Below are positions 35,165-44,015 of a stretch of 64,000 nucleotides of DNA, piece by piece. Position 1 is the stretch's first letter, and the number at the start of each line of letters is the position of its first letter. A model generated the notes under the pieces. The model was not told the DNA's origin. It worked only from the letters and a program-made list of their open reading frames with translations, and searched no databases. A program made the position numbers and the translations under genes. Origin of the DNA: Variovorax paradoxus (GTDB taxonomy: Bacteria > Pseudomonadota > Gammaproteobacteria > Burkholderiales > Burkholderiaceae_C); the NCBI RefSeq assembly GCF_024734665.1, contig NZ_CP102931.1:6260001-6324000 (forward strand). The letters run 5' to 3'.

Positions 35165-36070
35165 TCAGCGCTTGAGCTTGGGGTCGAGCGCGTCGCGCAG
35201 ACCGTCGCCCAGAAGATTGAAAGCCAGCACCGCCGCGAGGATCGCCATGCCCGGGAAGGTGACGACCCACCACGCGCGCAGCACGAACTCGCGCGCATCG
35301 GCCAGCATGGTTCCCCACTCGGGCGAAGGCGGCTGCGCGCCGAGCCCGAGGAAGCCGAGCGCTGCCGCATCAAGGATCGCGGTCGAGATGCCGAGCGAGG
35401 CCTGCACGATCAGCGGCGCGGCGCAGTTGGGCAGCACCTCGCTGAACATCAGGCGCAGCGTGCCGGCGCCGCTCACGCGCGCGGCGGTCACGTAGTCGCG
35501 CGAGACCTCGGCGATGACGGCGGCGCGCGTGATGCGCACATAGTGCGGCAGCACGACGATGGCCACCGCGAGCATCGCGTTGACCAGCCCCGGCCCGAGG
35601 ATCGCGACGATCACGATGGCCAGCAGCAGGCTCGGCAGCGTGAGCACGATGTCCATCAGCCGCATGATCGCGATCTCGAGCACGCCGCGGAAAAAGCCCG
35701 CGATCAGCCCGAGCACCACGCCCACGACCACCGACAGCGCCACCACCGCGACACCGATCGACAACGACAGCCGCGCGCCGTACATCAGCCGCGAAAGAAT
35801 GTCGCGCCCGATCGCGTCGGTGCCCAGCAGGTAGCTGACGGAGCCGCCCTGCTGCCACGCCGGCGGCTGCAGGAAGACGGCGCTGTTGGTTTCGTTGGGC
35901 GCATGCGGTGCGATCCACGGCGCGAACAGCGCAACGAGCAGCAGCACGACGATGGTGGCGAGCCCGATGACCGCGCCGCGGTTGGCCGAGAACGCCGTCC
36001 AGAACTCGCGCCACGGACCGGGAGGGGCGGTGCTTTTCGCACCGGTGGAAATGGTTTGTGTCGAGGCCAT
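35165..36070 (-). CDS. dppC: Dipeptide ABC transporter permease DppC-like
   Basis: Inner-membrane permease of the peptide transporter, 301 residues with about six membrane helices. The EAA loop region is YVTAARVSGAGTLRLMFSEVLPN. The N-terminal OppC-type part (WREFWTAFSANRGAVIGLA) is typical of DppC/OppC. It starts 4 bp after the dppB stop and is followed by dppD. Confidence 0.93.
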   Translation of the reverse strand: MASTQTISTGAKSTAPPGPWREFWTAFSANRGAVIGLATIVVLLLVALFAPWIAPHAPNETNSAVFLQPPAWQQGGSVSYLLGTDAIGRDILSRLMYGARLSLSIGVAVVALSVVVGVVLGLIAGFFRGVLEIAIMRLMDIVLTLPSLLLAIVIVAILGPGLVNAMLAVAIVVLPHYVRITRAAVIAEVSRDYVTAARVSGAGTLRLMFSEVLPNCAAPLIVQASLGISTAILDAAALGFLGLGAQPPSPEWGTMLADAREFVLRAWWVVTFPGMAILAAVLAFNLLGDGLRDALDPKLKR

Positions 36071-36074
36071 GAGC

Positions 36075-37079
36075 TCAGCGCCGGATGCGGGGGTTGATGA
36101 CGCCGTAAGCCACGTCGACGAGCAGGTTCACCAGCATCACGATGCCGCCAAGCAGCAGCATGCCGCCCTGCAGCACCGGATAGTCGCGCCGGCCGATGGC
36201 CTCGATGAGCCACTTGCCGACGCCGGGCCAGGAGAAGATGGTCTCGGTGAGGATCGCCCCCGTGAACAGCACACCCACCTGCAGCCCGATGACGGTGACG
36301 ACCGGAATCAGCGCATTGCGCAGCGCATGCAGCCCCACCACGCGAAAGCGCGACAGGCCCTTGGCACGCGCGGTGCGGATGTAGTCCTCGCCAAGCACTT
36401 CGAGCATGGCCGAGCGCGTCATGCGCGCAATGACCGCAAGCGGCACCGTGCCGAGCACGATGGCCGGCAAGATGAGGTGATGCAGCGCCGACCAGAAGGC
36501 ATCGATGTCGCCGGCACGCAGCGAGTCGATCAGCAGGAAGCCGGTGTCGGGCTCGATGTAGTACTGCACCGCAATGCGCCCCGACACGGGCGTCCATCCG
36601 AGCTGCACCGAGAAGAACAGGATGAGCAGCAGCCCCCACCAGAAGATCGGCATCGAGTAGCCGGTGAGCGATGTGGCCATCACGCCGTGGTCGAAGATGG
36701 AATTGCGCCGCACCGCCGCAAGAATGCCAGCCGGCAGCCCCAGCAGCAGCGCGAAAAGAATGGCGCAGACCGCAAGCTCGACAGTGGCCGGAAAGAGCGC
36801 GAGGAACTCGCTCATCACCGTGTCCTGCGTGATGAGCGACTTGCCGAGGTCGCCGTGCAGCACGCGGCCGATGTAGATGCCGTACTGCACGATCACCGGC
36901 TTGTCGAAGCCGTAGGCGGTGCGCAGCTCGGCATGGCGCGCGGGGTCGATCCCGCGCTCGCCGGCCATCGTTTCAATGGGGTCGCCCGGCACGAGCCGGA
37001 TGAGGAAGAAGGCGAGCAGTGTCATGCCGATGAAAGTCGGCACCAGCAGGCTCACACGGGTCAGTAGGAATCGAAACAT
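36075..37079 (-). CDS. dppB: Dipeptide ABC transporter permease DppB-like
   Basis: Inner-membrane permease, 334 residues starting MFRFLLTRVSLLVPTFIG at ATG 37077-37079. The conserved DppB/OppB region FFLIRLVPGDPIETMAGERG and the EAA loop (YIRTARAKGLSRFRVVGLHALRNALIP, as YIRTARAKGLSRFRVV, ALRNALIP) are present. First gene of the dppB-C-D-F-A-mtnN run. It lies 63 bp after fadD, where a GC-rich stem without a U-tract is visible, so read-through from fadD is possible. Confidence 0.93.
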   Translation of the reverse strand: MFRFLLTRVSLLVPTFIGMTLLAFFLIRLVPGDPIETMAGERGIDPARHAELRTAYGFDKPVIVQYGIYIGRVLHGDLGKSLITQDTVMSEFLALFPATVELAVCAILFALLLGLPAGILAAVRRNSIFDHGVMATSLTGYSMPIFWWGLLLILFFSVQLGWTPVSGRIAVQYYIEPDTGFLLIDSLRAGDIDAFWSALHHLILPAIVLGTVPLAVIARMTRSAMLEVLGEDYIRTARAKGLSRFRVVGLHALRNALIPVVTVIGLQVGVLFTGAILTETIFSWPGVGKWLIEAIGRRDYPVLQGGMLLLGGIVMLVNLLVDVAYGVINPRIRR

Positions 37080-37142
37080 CGACCCGCGAATATGCAAGAT
37101 CGATGCCGCGGCCCCACCCGGGCCGAACCCTTACTTCAGCGC

Positions 37143-38822
37143 TTACTTCTTGGCGTCGCGCAGCTCGCGGCGAAGGATCTTGCCGACCGGCGTCTTCGGC
37201 ATGTCGCTACGAAACTCTACGATTCGCGGCTGCTTGTAACCCGTAAGGTTTGCTCTGCAGTATTCGCGCACCTGTGCCTCGGTGAGCGAAGGGTCTTTCT
37301 TCACGATCACGAGCTTCACGGCCTCGCCGGTCTTGTCGTCGGACACGCCGACCGCCGCGCATTCGAGCACGCCCGGAATCAGTGCGACCACGTCTTCGAT
37401 CTCGTTCGGGTACACGTTGAAGCCCGACACCAGGATCATGTCCTTCTTGCGGTCGACCACCTTGAAGTAGCCGCGCTCGTCGACCACGCCGATGTCTCCG
37501 CTCTTGAAGTAGCCGTCGGGCGTCATGACCTTGGCAGTTTCGTCGGGGCGCTGCCAGTAGCCGGCCATCACCTGCGGGCCCTTGATGGCGATTTCGCCGC
37601 GCTCGCCGGTCGGCACTTCGTTGCCGTCATCGTCGAGCAGCTTGAGCAAGGTGCTCGGCAGCGGCAGGCCGATGGTGCCGGTGTAGGCGGTGCTGTTGGT
37701 CGGGTTGCAGGTGGTTGACGGCGATGTCTCCGACAGGCCGTAGCCTTCGCAGATCGGGCAGCCGGTTTTCTCGAGCCAGAGCTTCGCGACCGCGGCCTGC
37801 ACCGCCATGCCGCCGCCGACCGAGACCTTGAGGTTCTTCCAGTTGACGGTGTTGAAGTCGGGGTGGTTCGCCAGTCCGTTGAACAGCGTGTTGACGGCAG
37901 GGAAGCTGTGGATGGTGTGCTTCGACAGTTCCTTCAGCACGCCGGGAATGTCGCGTGGATTCGGAATCAGGATCAGCTTGCCGCCCGTGCGCATGTTCAG
38001 CATCATGCCGACCGTGAACGCGAAGATGTGATACAGCGGCAACGCGCACACGCTGGTGGGCTGTTCGTTGGCCGGCACCTTGTTCATGACCGGCTCGTTC
38101 CAGGCTTCGGACTGCAGCACGTTGGCGATCACGTTGCGATGCAGCAGCACCGCGCCCTTCGACACGCCGGTGGTGCCGCCCGTGTACTGCAGCACCGCCA
38201 CGTCGTCGGGGCCGATGGCCACGGGCTTGAGCGATGCGCTCGCGCCCTTGTCGAGCGCGTCGTTGAAGCGCACCGCGCCCGGCAGGTTGAACTGGGGCAC
38301 CATCTTCTTGACGTTGCGCACCACGTAGTTGACGAGCGCGCCCTTCAGGAAGCCGAGGCGGTCGCCCATCGAAGCGAGCACGATGTGCTTGACCGGCGTG
38401 GCCCCGATGCATTGCTGCAGCGTGGTGCCGAAGTTCTCCATGATGATGATCGCCTTGGCGCCCGAGTCCTTGAGCTGGTGCTCGAGTTCGCGCGGCGTGT
38501 ACAGCGGGTTCACATTGACCAGGATCAGCCCGGCGCGCAGGATGCCCGCGACCGAGATCGGGTACTGCGGGCAGTTGGGCATCATGACCGCCACGCGGTC
38601 GCCCTTGGCGAGGCCCAGGCCCTGCAGGTAGCCCGCGAAGGCCTTGCTCTGCTTGTCGGTTTCCGCGTAGCTGATGTCCTTGCCCATGAAGCTGTAGGCC
38701 GTGCGATCGGCGTACTTCGTGAAGCTCTCTTCCATGAGCGCGACCAGCGAGGGGTACTGCGAGGCATCGATATCGGCGGGCACACCCTGCGGGTAGCTGC
38801 TGAGCCAGGGACGATCGGTCAT
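37143..38822 (-). CDS. fadD: Long-chain fatty-acid-CoA ligase
   Basis: AMP-forming acyl-CoA synthetase (ANL superfamily), 559 residues, which activates fatty acids with ATP and CoA. The P-loop is YTGGTTGVSKGAVLLHRN, with YGLSETSP, TGERGEIAIKGPQVMAGYW, DGYFKSGDIGVVDERGYFKVVDRKKDM (as DGYFKSGDIG, DRKKDM) and the C-terminal catalytic Lys in PKTPVGKILRREL. SD sequence GGAGGAG precedes ATG 38820-38822. A strong terminator separates it from pntB upstream, so it should have its own promoter. Confidence 0.93.
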   Translation of the reverse strand: MTDRPWLSSYPQGVPADIDASQYPSLVALMEESFTKYADRTAYSFMGKDISYAETDKQSKAFAGYLQGLGLAKGDRVAVMMPNCPQYPISVAGILRAGLILVNVNPLYTPRELEHQLKDSGAKAIIIMENFGTTLQQCIGATPVKHIVLASMGDRLGFLKGALVNYVVRNVKKMVPQFNLPGAVRFNDALDKGASASLKPVAIGPDDVAVLQYTGGTTGVSKGAVLLHRNVIANVLQSEAWNEPVMNKVPANEQPTSVCALPLYHIFAFTVGMMLNMRTGGKLILIPNPRDIPGVLKELSKHTIHSFPAVNTLFNGLANHPDFNTVNWKNLKVSVGGGMAVQAAVAKLWLEKTGCPICEGYGLSETSPSTTCNPTNSTAYTGTIGLPLPSTLLKLLDDDGNEVPTGERGEIAIKGPQVMAGYWQRPDETAKVMTPDGYFKSGDIGVVDERGYFKVVDRKKDMILVSGFNVYPNEIEDVVALIPGVLECAAVGVSDDKTGEAVKLVIVKKDPSLTEAQVREYCRANLTGYKQPRIVEFRSDMPKTPVGKILRRELRDAKK

Positions 38823-38856
38823 TGGATTTGTCTCCTCCAGGAAGTCGGACTTGTTG

Positions 38857-38886
38857 AAAACGAAAACGGCGCTCGAAGTGGCGCCG
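38857..38886 (-). terminator. Rho-independent terminator after pntB
   Basis: On the minus strand CGGCGC (38881-38886) pairs with GCGCCG (38867-38872) around an 8-base loop, followed by TTTTCGTTTT. It lies about 40 bp after the pntB stop and should end the pnt transcript. A smaller GCCCG/CGGGC hairpin precedes it at 38897-38911. Confidence 0.85.
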
Positions 38887-38924
38887 CGAAGAACTCGCCC
38901 GCCGTGCGGGCAGGGACCTTCGGC

Positions 38925-40349
38925 CTATTCGATGGCCTTGCCCATATCTTCCACTACTTTTTTGGCATCGCCAAAGACCATCATGGTCTTGTCCATGTAG
39001 AAGAGCTCGTTGTCCAGACCGGCATAACCGGCGGCCATGGAGCGCTTGTTCACGATGACGGTCTTGGCCTTGTAGGCCTCCAGGATCGGCATGCCGTAGA
39101 TCGGGCTGCCCTTGGTGTGCGCGGCAGGGTTCACCACGTCGTTGGCGCCCAGGATGATCGCCACGTCGGCCTGGCCGAACTCGCCGTTGATGTCTTCCAT
39201 CTCGAACACCTGGTCGTACGGCACCTCGGCCTCGGCCAGCAGCACGTTCATGTGGCCGGGCATGCGGCCCGCCACCGGGTGGATCGCGTACTTCACGGTG
39301 ATGCCCTTCTCGGTGAGCTTGGCCGCGAGTTCCTTCACCGCGTGCTGCGCGCGTGCGACTGCAAGGCCGTAGCCCGGCACGATCACCACGGTCTCGGCAT
39401 TGCCGAGCACGAAGGCCGCGTCGTCGGCGCTGCCGGTCTTCACTGGGCGCTGTTCCTTGGCCGCGCCGCCGGCCGTGGCCGCCTCGCCGCCGAAGCCGCC
39501 CAGGATCACGTTGAAGAACGAGCGGTTCATGGCCTTGCACATGATGTAGCTCAGGATCGCACCCGAAGAGCCCACAAGCGAACCGGCCACGATCAGCATC
39601 GCGTTGTTCAGGCTGAAGCCGATGCCCGCGGCCGCCCAGCCCGAGTAGCTGTTGAGCATCGACACCACCACCGGCATGTCGGCGCCGCCGATCGGGATGA
39701 TGATGAGCACGCCCATCACGAAGGCCAGCGCCAGCATCGCGAAGAAGGCCGGCCAGCTTTCGGTGAAGACGAACACCAGGCCCAGGCCGACGGTGGCCAG
39801 GCCCAGCACGAGGTTCAGCATGTGCTGGCCCGCGAACTGCACCGGCGCGCCCTGGAAAAGGCGGAACTTGTACTTGCCCGAGAGCTTGCCGAAGGCGATG
39901 ACCGAGCCGCTGAAGGTGACGGCGCCGATGGCCGCGCCCAGGAACAGTTCGAGCCGGTTGCCGCTCGGGATCGGGTCGCCCTTGATCGCGATGCCGAAGG
40001 CATGCGGCTCGGCCACTGCGGCCACCGCGATGAACACCGCAGCCAGGCCGATCATGCTGTGCATGAAGGCGACCAGCTCGGGCATCTTGGTCATCTCGAC
40101 CTTGTTGGCCATGTAGGCGCCGAGGCCACCGCCGAGCACCAGCGCGACCAGCACATAGCTCAGCCCGTTGAGGTTGCCGCTGGCGAGCTTGTAGATCAGC
40201 GCGCCGGTGGTCAGCACGGCGATGGCCATGCCGGTCATGCCGAAGATGTTGCCGCGGATCGAGGTGGTGGGATGGCTCAGGCCCTTCAGGGCCTGGATGA
40301 AGCAGATGCTGGCAACGAGGTACAGCAGCGTGACGAGGTTCATGCTCAC
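38925..40349 (-). CDS. pntB: NAD(P) transhydrogenase subunit beta
   Basis: Membrane and NADP(H)-binding subunit of the proton-translocating transhydrogenase, 474 residues with eight or nine helices and a C-terminal NADP domain (VIVPGYGLAVARAQHAV, EFGQADVAIILGANDVVNPAA in parts: VIVPGYGLAVARAQ, ILGANDVVNPAA). It overlaps the pntAB stop by a GTGA (GTG 40347-40349); ATG 40341-40343 two codons on is an alternative. It ends in a strong terminator. Confidence 0.96.
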   Translation of the reverse strand: MSMNLVTLLYLVASICFIQALKGLSHPTTSIRGNIFGMTGMAIAVLTTGALIYKLASGNLNGLSYVLVALVLGGGLGAYMANKVEMTKMPELVAFMHSMIGLAAVFIAVAAVAEPHAFGIAIKGDPIPSGNRLELFLGAAIGAVTFSGSVIAFGKLSGKYKFRLFQGAPVQFAGQHMLNLVLGLATVGLGLVFVFTESWPAFFAMLALAFVMGVLIIIPIGGADMPVVVSMLNSYSGWAAAGIGFSLNNAMLIVAGSLVGSSGAILSYIMCKAMNRSFFNVILGGFGGEAATAGGAAKEQRPVKTGSADDAAFVLGNAETVVIVPGYGLAVARAQHAVKELAAKLTEKGITVKYAIHPVAGRMPGHMNVLLAEAEVPYDQVFEMEDINGEFGQADVAIILGANDVVNPAAHTKGSPIYGMPILEAYKAKTVIVNKRSMAAGYAGLDNELFYMDKTMMVFGDAKKVVEDMGKAIE

Positions 40350-40678
40350 TTGGCGGCTCCCTCTTCAGCCTTCGGTGCGACGGCCTTCTTTTCTTTCTTC
40401 TTGAACATCTCCAGCATTCGCCGCGTGACGAGGAAGCCGCCGAAGACGTTCACCGCGGCCAGCGCCACGGCCAGCACGCCCATGGTCTTGCCCAGCGGCG
40501 TGTCGGTGAGCGCGGCCGCCAGCATGGCGCCCACGATCACGATGGCCGAGATGGCGTTGGTCACGGCCATCAGCGGCGTGTGCAGCGCGGGCGTGACGGT
40601 CCACACGACGTGGTAGCCGACGTAGATGGCCAGCACGAAGATGATCAGGTTGATGACTGTGTGCGAAACGATGTCCAT
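40346..40678 (-). CDS. pntAB: NAD(P) transhydrogenase subunit alpha part 2
   Basis: Small membrane subunit, 110 residues with three helices and a basic C-terminal tail (KKKEKKAV). It corresponds to the membrane end of E. coli PntA, made here as a separate protein, as in many alphaproteobacteria and betaproteobacteria. It starts 20 bp after pntAA and overlaps pntB by four bases. Confidence 0.95.
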   Translation of the reverse strand: MDIVSHTVINLIIFVLAIYVGYHVVWTVTPALHTPLMAVTNAISAIVIVGAMLAAALTDTPLGKTMGVLAVALAAVNVFGGFLVTRRMLEMFKKKEKKAVAPKAEEGAAK

Positions 40679-40698
40679 GTTCTTCTCCTCGGCGGGCG

Positions 40699-41829
40699 TT
40701 ATTTCTTCGTGACCTGGCCGTCTTGCGTGACGCGGCAGGCGGCGACGATGTCGTCCTCGAGGTCGATCTTCAGCGCGCCCTCCTTGGTGACGATGAGCTT
40801 GAGAAAGTCGAGCACGTTGCGCGCGTAGAGCGCCGAGGCATCGGCCGCCACGAGCGCCGCGAGGTTGGTTTCACCGACGATGGTCACGCCGTGCTTCACC
40901 ACCGTCCTGTCTGCTTCCGACAGCGGGCAGTTGCCGCCCACGCCGCCCGCGCCCTTGCCTGCGGCGATGTCGACGATGACGGAACCCGGCTTCATCGACT
41001 TGACCATGTCCTCGGTGATGAGGGTCGGCGCGGCACGGCCCGGAATGAGGGCGGTGCTGATGACGACGTCGGCCAGCGCCACGCGCTTGGCGACTTCGAC
41101 CTGCTGGCGCGCGAGCCAGCTCGCAGGCATCGGCTTGGCATAGCCGCCGACGCCGACCGCGGCTTCTTTTTCTTCATCGGTGTCGTAGGACACTTCGATG
41201 AACTTGCCGCCGAGCGATTCGATCTGCTCCTTGACGCTGGGGCGCACGTCGGACGCCTCGATGACAGCGCCCAGGCGCTTGGCCGTGGCAATGGCCTGCA
41301 GGCCCGCCACGCCGACGCCGAGGATGACGACGCGCGCGGCCTTCACCGTGCCGGCCGCCGTCATGAGCATCGGAAAGAAGCGCTGGTACTTGTCGGCCGC
41401 GATCATCACGGCCTTGTAGCCGGCGATGTTGGCCTGCGACGAGAGCACGTCCATGCTCTGGGCGCGGGTGGTGCGCGGCGCGGCTTCGAGCGCGAAGCCG
41501 ACGACGCCGGCAGCCGCCAGGCGCTGAAGGCCGGCTGCGTCGAAGGGGTTGAGCATGCCGATGACGACGGCACCGGACTTCAGCAGCGCGGCCTCGGCAT
41601 CGGTGGGCGTGCGCACCTTGAGCACCATGTCGGCGGAGAAGGCCCCGGCCTGGTCGGTGATCTCGGCGCCTGCGGCCTGGTACGCGGCATCGGTGACGCT
41701 GGCTGCAACGCCGGCCCCCGACTGCACCCGTATGGAGTGCCCTGAGGCGACCAGTTTTTTCACCGTCTCAGGTGTAACAGCCACGCGGGTTTCGCCAGCC
41801 AGTGTCTCGGCGGGCACGCCTATCAGCAT
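40699..41829 (-). CDS. pntAA: NAD(P) transhydrogenase subunit alpha part 1
   Basis: Soluble NAD(H)-binding subunit, 376 residues, beginning MLIGVPAETLAGETRVAVTPE. Rossmann motif VVILGVGVAGLQAIATAKRLGA and the mobile-loop region KVRTPTDAEAALLKSG are clear. The start ATG 41827-41829 has GAGGAG six bases upstream. First gene of pntAA-pntAB-pntB; the complex interconverts NADH and NADPH using the proton gradient. Confidence 0.96.
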   Translation of the reverse strand: MLIGVPAETLAGETRVAVTPETVKKLVASGHSIRVQSGAGVAASVTDAAYQAAGAEITDQAGAFSADMVLKVRTPTDAEAALLKSGAVVIGMLNPFDAAGLQRLAAAGVVGFALEAAPRTTRAQSMDVLSSQANIAGYKAVMIAADKYQRFFPMLMTAAGTVKAARVVILGVGVAGLQAIATAKRLGAVIEASDVRPSVKEQIESLGGKFIEVSYDTDEEKEAAVGVGGYAKPMPASWLARQQVEVAKRVALADVVISTALIPGRAAPTLITEDMVKSMKPGSVIVDIAAGKGAGGVGGNCPLSEADRTVVKHGVTIVGETNLAALVAADASALYARNVLDFLKLIVTKEGALKIDLEDDIVAACRVTQDGQVTKK

Positions 41830-41957
41830 AGAGATCTCCTCAGAGCAAGGGGGCACAGGGAATGCGGGCAGAGCTTACAGCAAGATTACAGCCGCCCGCC
41901 GTCGCCAAAACGCTCTGTGGTTTTGACCCCAAAGTGCCGATGAATGCTGCCGTCATT

Positions 41958-41974
41958 GCTACTCAATTGATAGC
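41958..41974. repeat. GCTA-N9-TAGC dyad, copy 2
   Basis: GCTACTCAATTGATAGC, in the gap upstream of the response regulator. It shares outer GCTA/TAGC and TCAAT-type core bases with the copy at 26350-26366. Confidence 0.5.
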
Positions 41975-42123
41975 AAACTCGGGTATTCGATAGCCGCCTC
42001 GCGCAGACTGGGGCACGTGTTCAACCTCGCGCCGGCCGAACTCCAGGCGGTTTGTCCAGCGAGAAATTGTCGATGGGCGCCAATAACGCCCTTCATTCAA
42101 GATCTCGATTTGTATTCAATTGC

Positions 42124-42140
42124 TGTTAACTTCGTTAACA
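42124..42140. promoter_or_regulatory. Perfect TGTTAAC-TTC-GTTAACA dyad upstream of regulator
   Basis: A 7-bp perfect inverted repeat with a 3-base spacer, about 130 bp before the response regulator start, in AT-rich DNA. It looks like an operator for a dimeric DNA-binding protein, possibly the regulator itself; which one is unknown. Confidence 0.45.
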
Positions 42141-42270
42141 AGTGAACTGAAAACCCCGATTTGCGTGCATTAGTTGCAATTCAAAAACTTTACGTTAGTC
42201 GCAGATAGATACACTTCAGCCCAATCGCCAGTTCACAGAGACTGACGAAGGGGAGGAAGAAGGGGATGGA

Positions 42271-42984
42271 ATGCGAATCGCGGTACTCAATGACGGTGTA
42301 GATCAATTCAAGCGAATCAATCGAACCATGGCGGCACTCGAGCACGAGTGCCATCCCTACACGGAAGGAAAAGCGCTGTTGCAGGCAATGCGCCGGCAGA
42401 CCTTCGACCTGCTGATACTCGACTGGAACCTGTCCGACATGGAGGGCCCAGACGTGGTGAGGTCCATCCGTCACGAACTCAACAGCCGGCTTCCCATTCT
42501 TTTCGTGACCGACAAGCGTGACGAGGCGGACATGGTCGAAGGCCTCAACGCGGGCGCGGACGACTTCATGGTCAAGCCCACCCGTGCCGGCGAACTCGAA
42601 GCGCGTGTGAACGCGCTGCTGCGCCGGTCCTACCCGGCCCAGCACGAGATGGAACTGGTCTTCGGCCCTTACCACTTCTATCCGCCCTCGCGCGTTCTGA
42701 AAGTTCGCGGCGTGCAGGTAGAGCTGAAGAACCGGGAGTACGAGCTCGCGCTGTTCCTGTTCCAGAACGTCGGGCGACTGCTTTCGCGGGAGCACCTGCA
42801 CGAGGCCGTCTGGGGCCTTGGCATCGAGGCGCTGTCGCGCTCGCTCGACACCCATGTCTCGCGCCTGCGAACCAAGCTCGACCTGCGCCCCGCAAACGGC
42901 TTCCTGCTGCTGGCCATCTACGGCCTGGGCTATCGGCTGGAAACAATCGAAGCCGATGCCTTGTCCGGCATCGGCGCGCGCTGA
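42271..42984 (+). CDS. OmpR/PhoB-family response regulator
   Basis: A 237-residue two-component response regulator. The receiver domain (residues 1-115) has the phospho-acceptor D51 (LLILDWNL), T80 and K102 (FMVKP). The usual acidic pair near residue 8 is reduced to N7-D8. The C-terminal winged helix (about 130-230) contains REYELALFLFQNVGRLLSREHLHEAVWG (as REYELALFLFQN, RLLSREHLHEAVWG) and RSLDTHVSRLRTKLDL. No histidine kinase gene lies next to it, so it is an orphan. The AT-rich upstream region with a perfect dyad suggests regulation. Targets are unknown. Confidence 0.88.
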   Translation: MRIAVLNDGVDQFKRINRTMAALEHECHPYTEGKALLQAMRRQTFDLLILDWNLSDMEGPDVVRSIRHELNSRLPILFVTDKRDEADMVEGLNAGADDFMVKPTRAGELEARVNALLRRSYPAQHEMELVFGPYHFYPPSRVLKVRGVQVELKNREYELALFLFQNVGRLLSREHLHEAVWGLGIEALSRSLDTHVSRLRTKLDLRPANGFLLLAIYGLGYRLETIEADALSGIGAR

Positions 42985-43060
42985 GTCGGGAATCTCCGGC
43001 ACGCTACAGTCTCCAACGGCACCCCGCCGTCATGTGCTTGCGCCACAAGGAATGAGACGA

Positions 43061-43495
43061 ATGAATCCGATGATCCGGTTGCTGCTCGCCACCACGTTGT
43101 TCTGGAGCTGGCTCAGCCCGGCCGCTGCGCAGGAGGTCGAAGCCAGCGACATGGTGCGCGGCGGCATGCTGGCGATTCAGATGATCGACCAGGGCAAGGC
43201 CGGCGAACTGTGGGACGGCGCCACCCCGGCCACCCGCAAGCGCGTGACGCGCGCCGACTTCACCGGCCAGGTCGCCAGGAGCCGCGCCCCAATTGGTGCA
43301 CCGCAAATGCGCACCTGGGTGGCGGTCAATCGCCAGGTCGTGGCTGACCCCGACGGCGAAACGGCCGGCCAGTACGTCAGTGTCGAATACGAGACCCGCT
43401 TCGCGAACAAGCCCGACGGCACGCTGCGCGAACTCGTGAGCTTTCACCTCGACAGCGACCGCGTCTGGCGCTTCAGCGGCTACGTGCTGAAATAA
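43061..43495 (+). CDS. DUF4019-like secreted protein
   Basis: A 144-residue protein with a Sec signal peptide (about residues 1-23, ending SPAAAQ). The remainder (QMIDQGKAGELWDGATPATRKRVTRADF; as QGKAGELWDGATPATRK) resembles DUF4019, a family of unknown function found as single periplasmic or lipoprotein domains. ATG 43061 follows AAGG by about ten bases; ATG 43052 in the same frame is too close to it. It lies 76 bp after the response regulator. Confidence 0.7.
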   Translation: MNPMIRLLLATTLFWSWLSPAAAQEVEASDMVRGGMLAIQMIDQGKAGELWDGATPATRKRVTRADFTGQVARSRAPIGAPQMRTWVAVNRQVVADPDGETAGQYVSVEYETRFANKPDGTLRELVSFHLDSDRVWRFSGYVLK

Positions 43496-43518
43496 GCGCC
43501 TAAAACACGGCAAATCCC

Positions 43519-44007
43519 ATGGCAAGCCAGCGCTGGAAACCCAACGTCACCGTGGCCGCGGTAATCGAGCGCGACGGGCGCTTCCTGCTGGTCGAGGAGC
43601 AGACCAGCGATGGCCTGCGACTCAACACGCCCGCAGGGCATCTCGACCCCAGCGAATCCCCCGCCGAGGGCTGCGCACGCGAAACCCTCGAAGAAACGGC
43701 CCATCATTTCACGCCAACAGCGCTCATCGGCGTCTATATGGCGCGTTCCCGGCCACTGGCCGAGCGCGGCGAAGACACCACCTATATGCGCTTCGCCTTC
43801 ACAGGCACGCTGGGTGCGCTTGAAGAAGGCCGACCGCTCGACGAAGGCATCGTGCGCACTATCTGGATGACAGCGGATGAAATCCGCGCCAGCGTGGCGC
43901 GGCATCGCAGCCCGCTGCTGCTGCAGTGCATCGAAGACCACCTGGCCGGCAAGCGCCACCCGCTGGACCTGATCCACGTCGACGAATCGGTGCGATCAGC
44001 GCCCTGA
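43519..44007 (+). CDS. Nudix hydrolase (NudJ-like)
   Basis: A 162-residue Nudix phosphohydrolase. The Nudix box runs GHLDPSESPAEGCARETLEETA, split here as GHLDPSESPAEG and ARETLEETA, matching G-x5-E-x7-R-E-x2-E-E; the metal-binding Glu pair is present. Similar proteins near mnmA are annotated NudJ, a phosphatase acting on thiamine or nucleotide diphosphates; the substrate here is unproven. It starts 23 bp after the DUF4019 gene and converges on mnmA with 8 bp between the stops. Confidence 0.88.
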   Translation: MASQRWKPNVTVAAVIERDGRFLLVEEQTSDGLRLNTPAGHLDPSESPAEGCARETLEETAHHFTPTALIGVYMARSRPLAERGEDTTYMRFAFTGTLGALEEGRPLDEGIVRTIWMTADEIRASVARHRSPLLLQCIEDHLAGKRHPLDLIHVDESVRSAP

Positions 44008-44015
44008 ACAATCAA

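Larger units (their letters stand above)
41830..42270. other. Non-coding, AT-richer gap between pntAA and response regulator
   Basis: About 440 bp with no supportable gene. It includes the second GCTA-N9-TAGC dyad (41958-41974), a GGGCG/CGCCC hairpin (42075-42091), a perfect TGTTAAC/GTTAACA dyad (42124-42140), and a stretch at 42090-42210 clearly richer in A and T than the genes. It probably holds divergent promoters for pnt and the regulator. Confidence 0.7.

Noticed and set aside
37080..37142. GC-rich stem after fadD as a terminator
   Set aside because: The stem (CGGCCC/GGGCCG) has no U-run, so it cannot be called a Rho-independent terminator.
38897..38911. GCCCG/CGGGC hairpin as a second terminator after pntB
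   Set aside because: The stem is short and has no U-tract; the real terminator is the adjacent one at 38857-38886.
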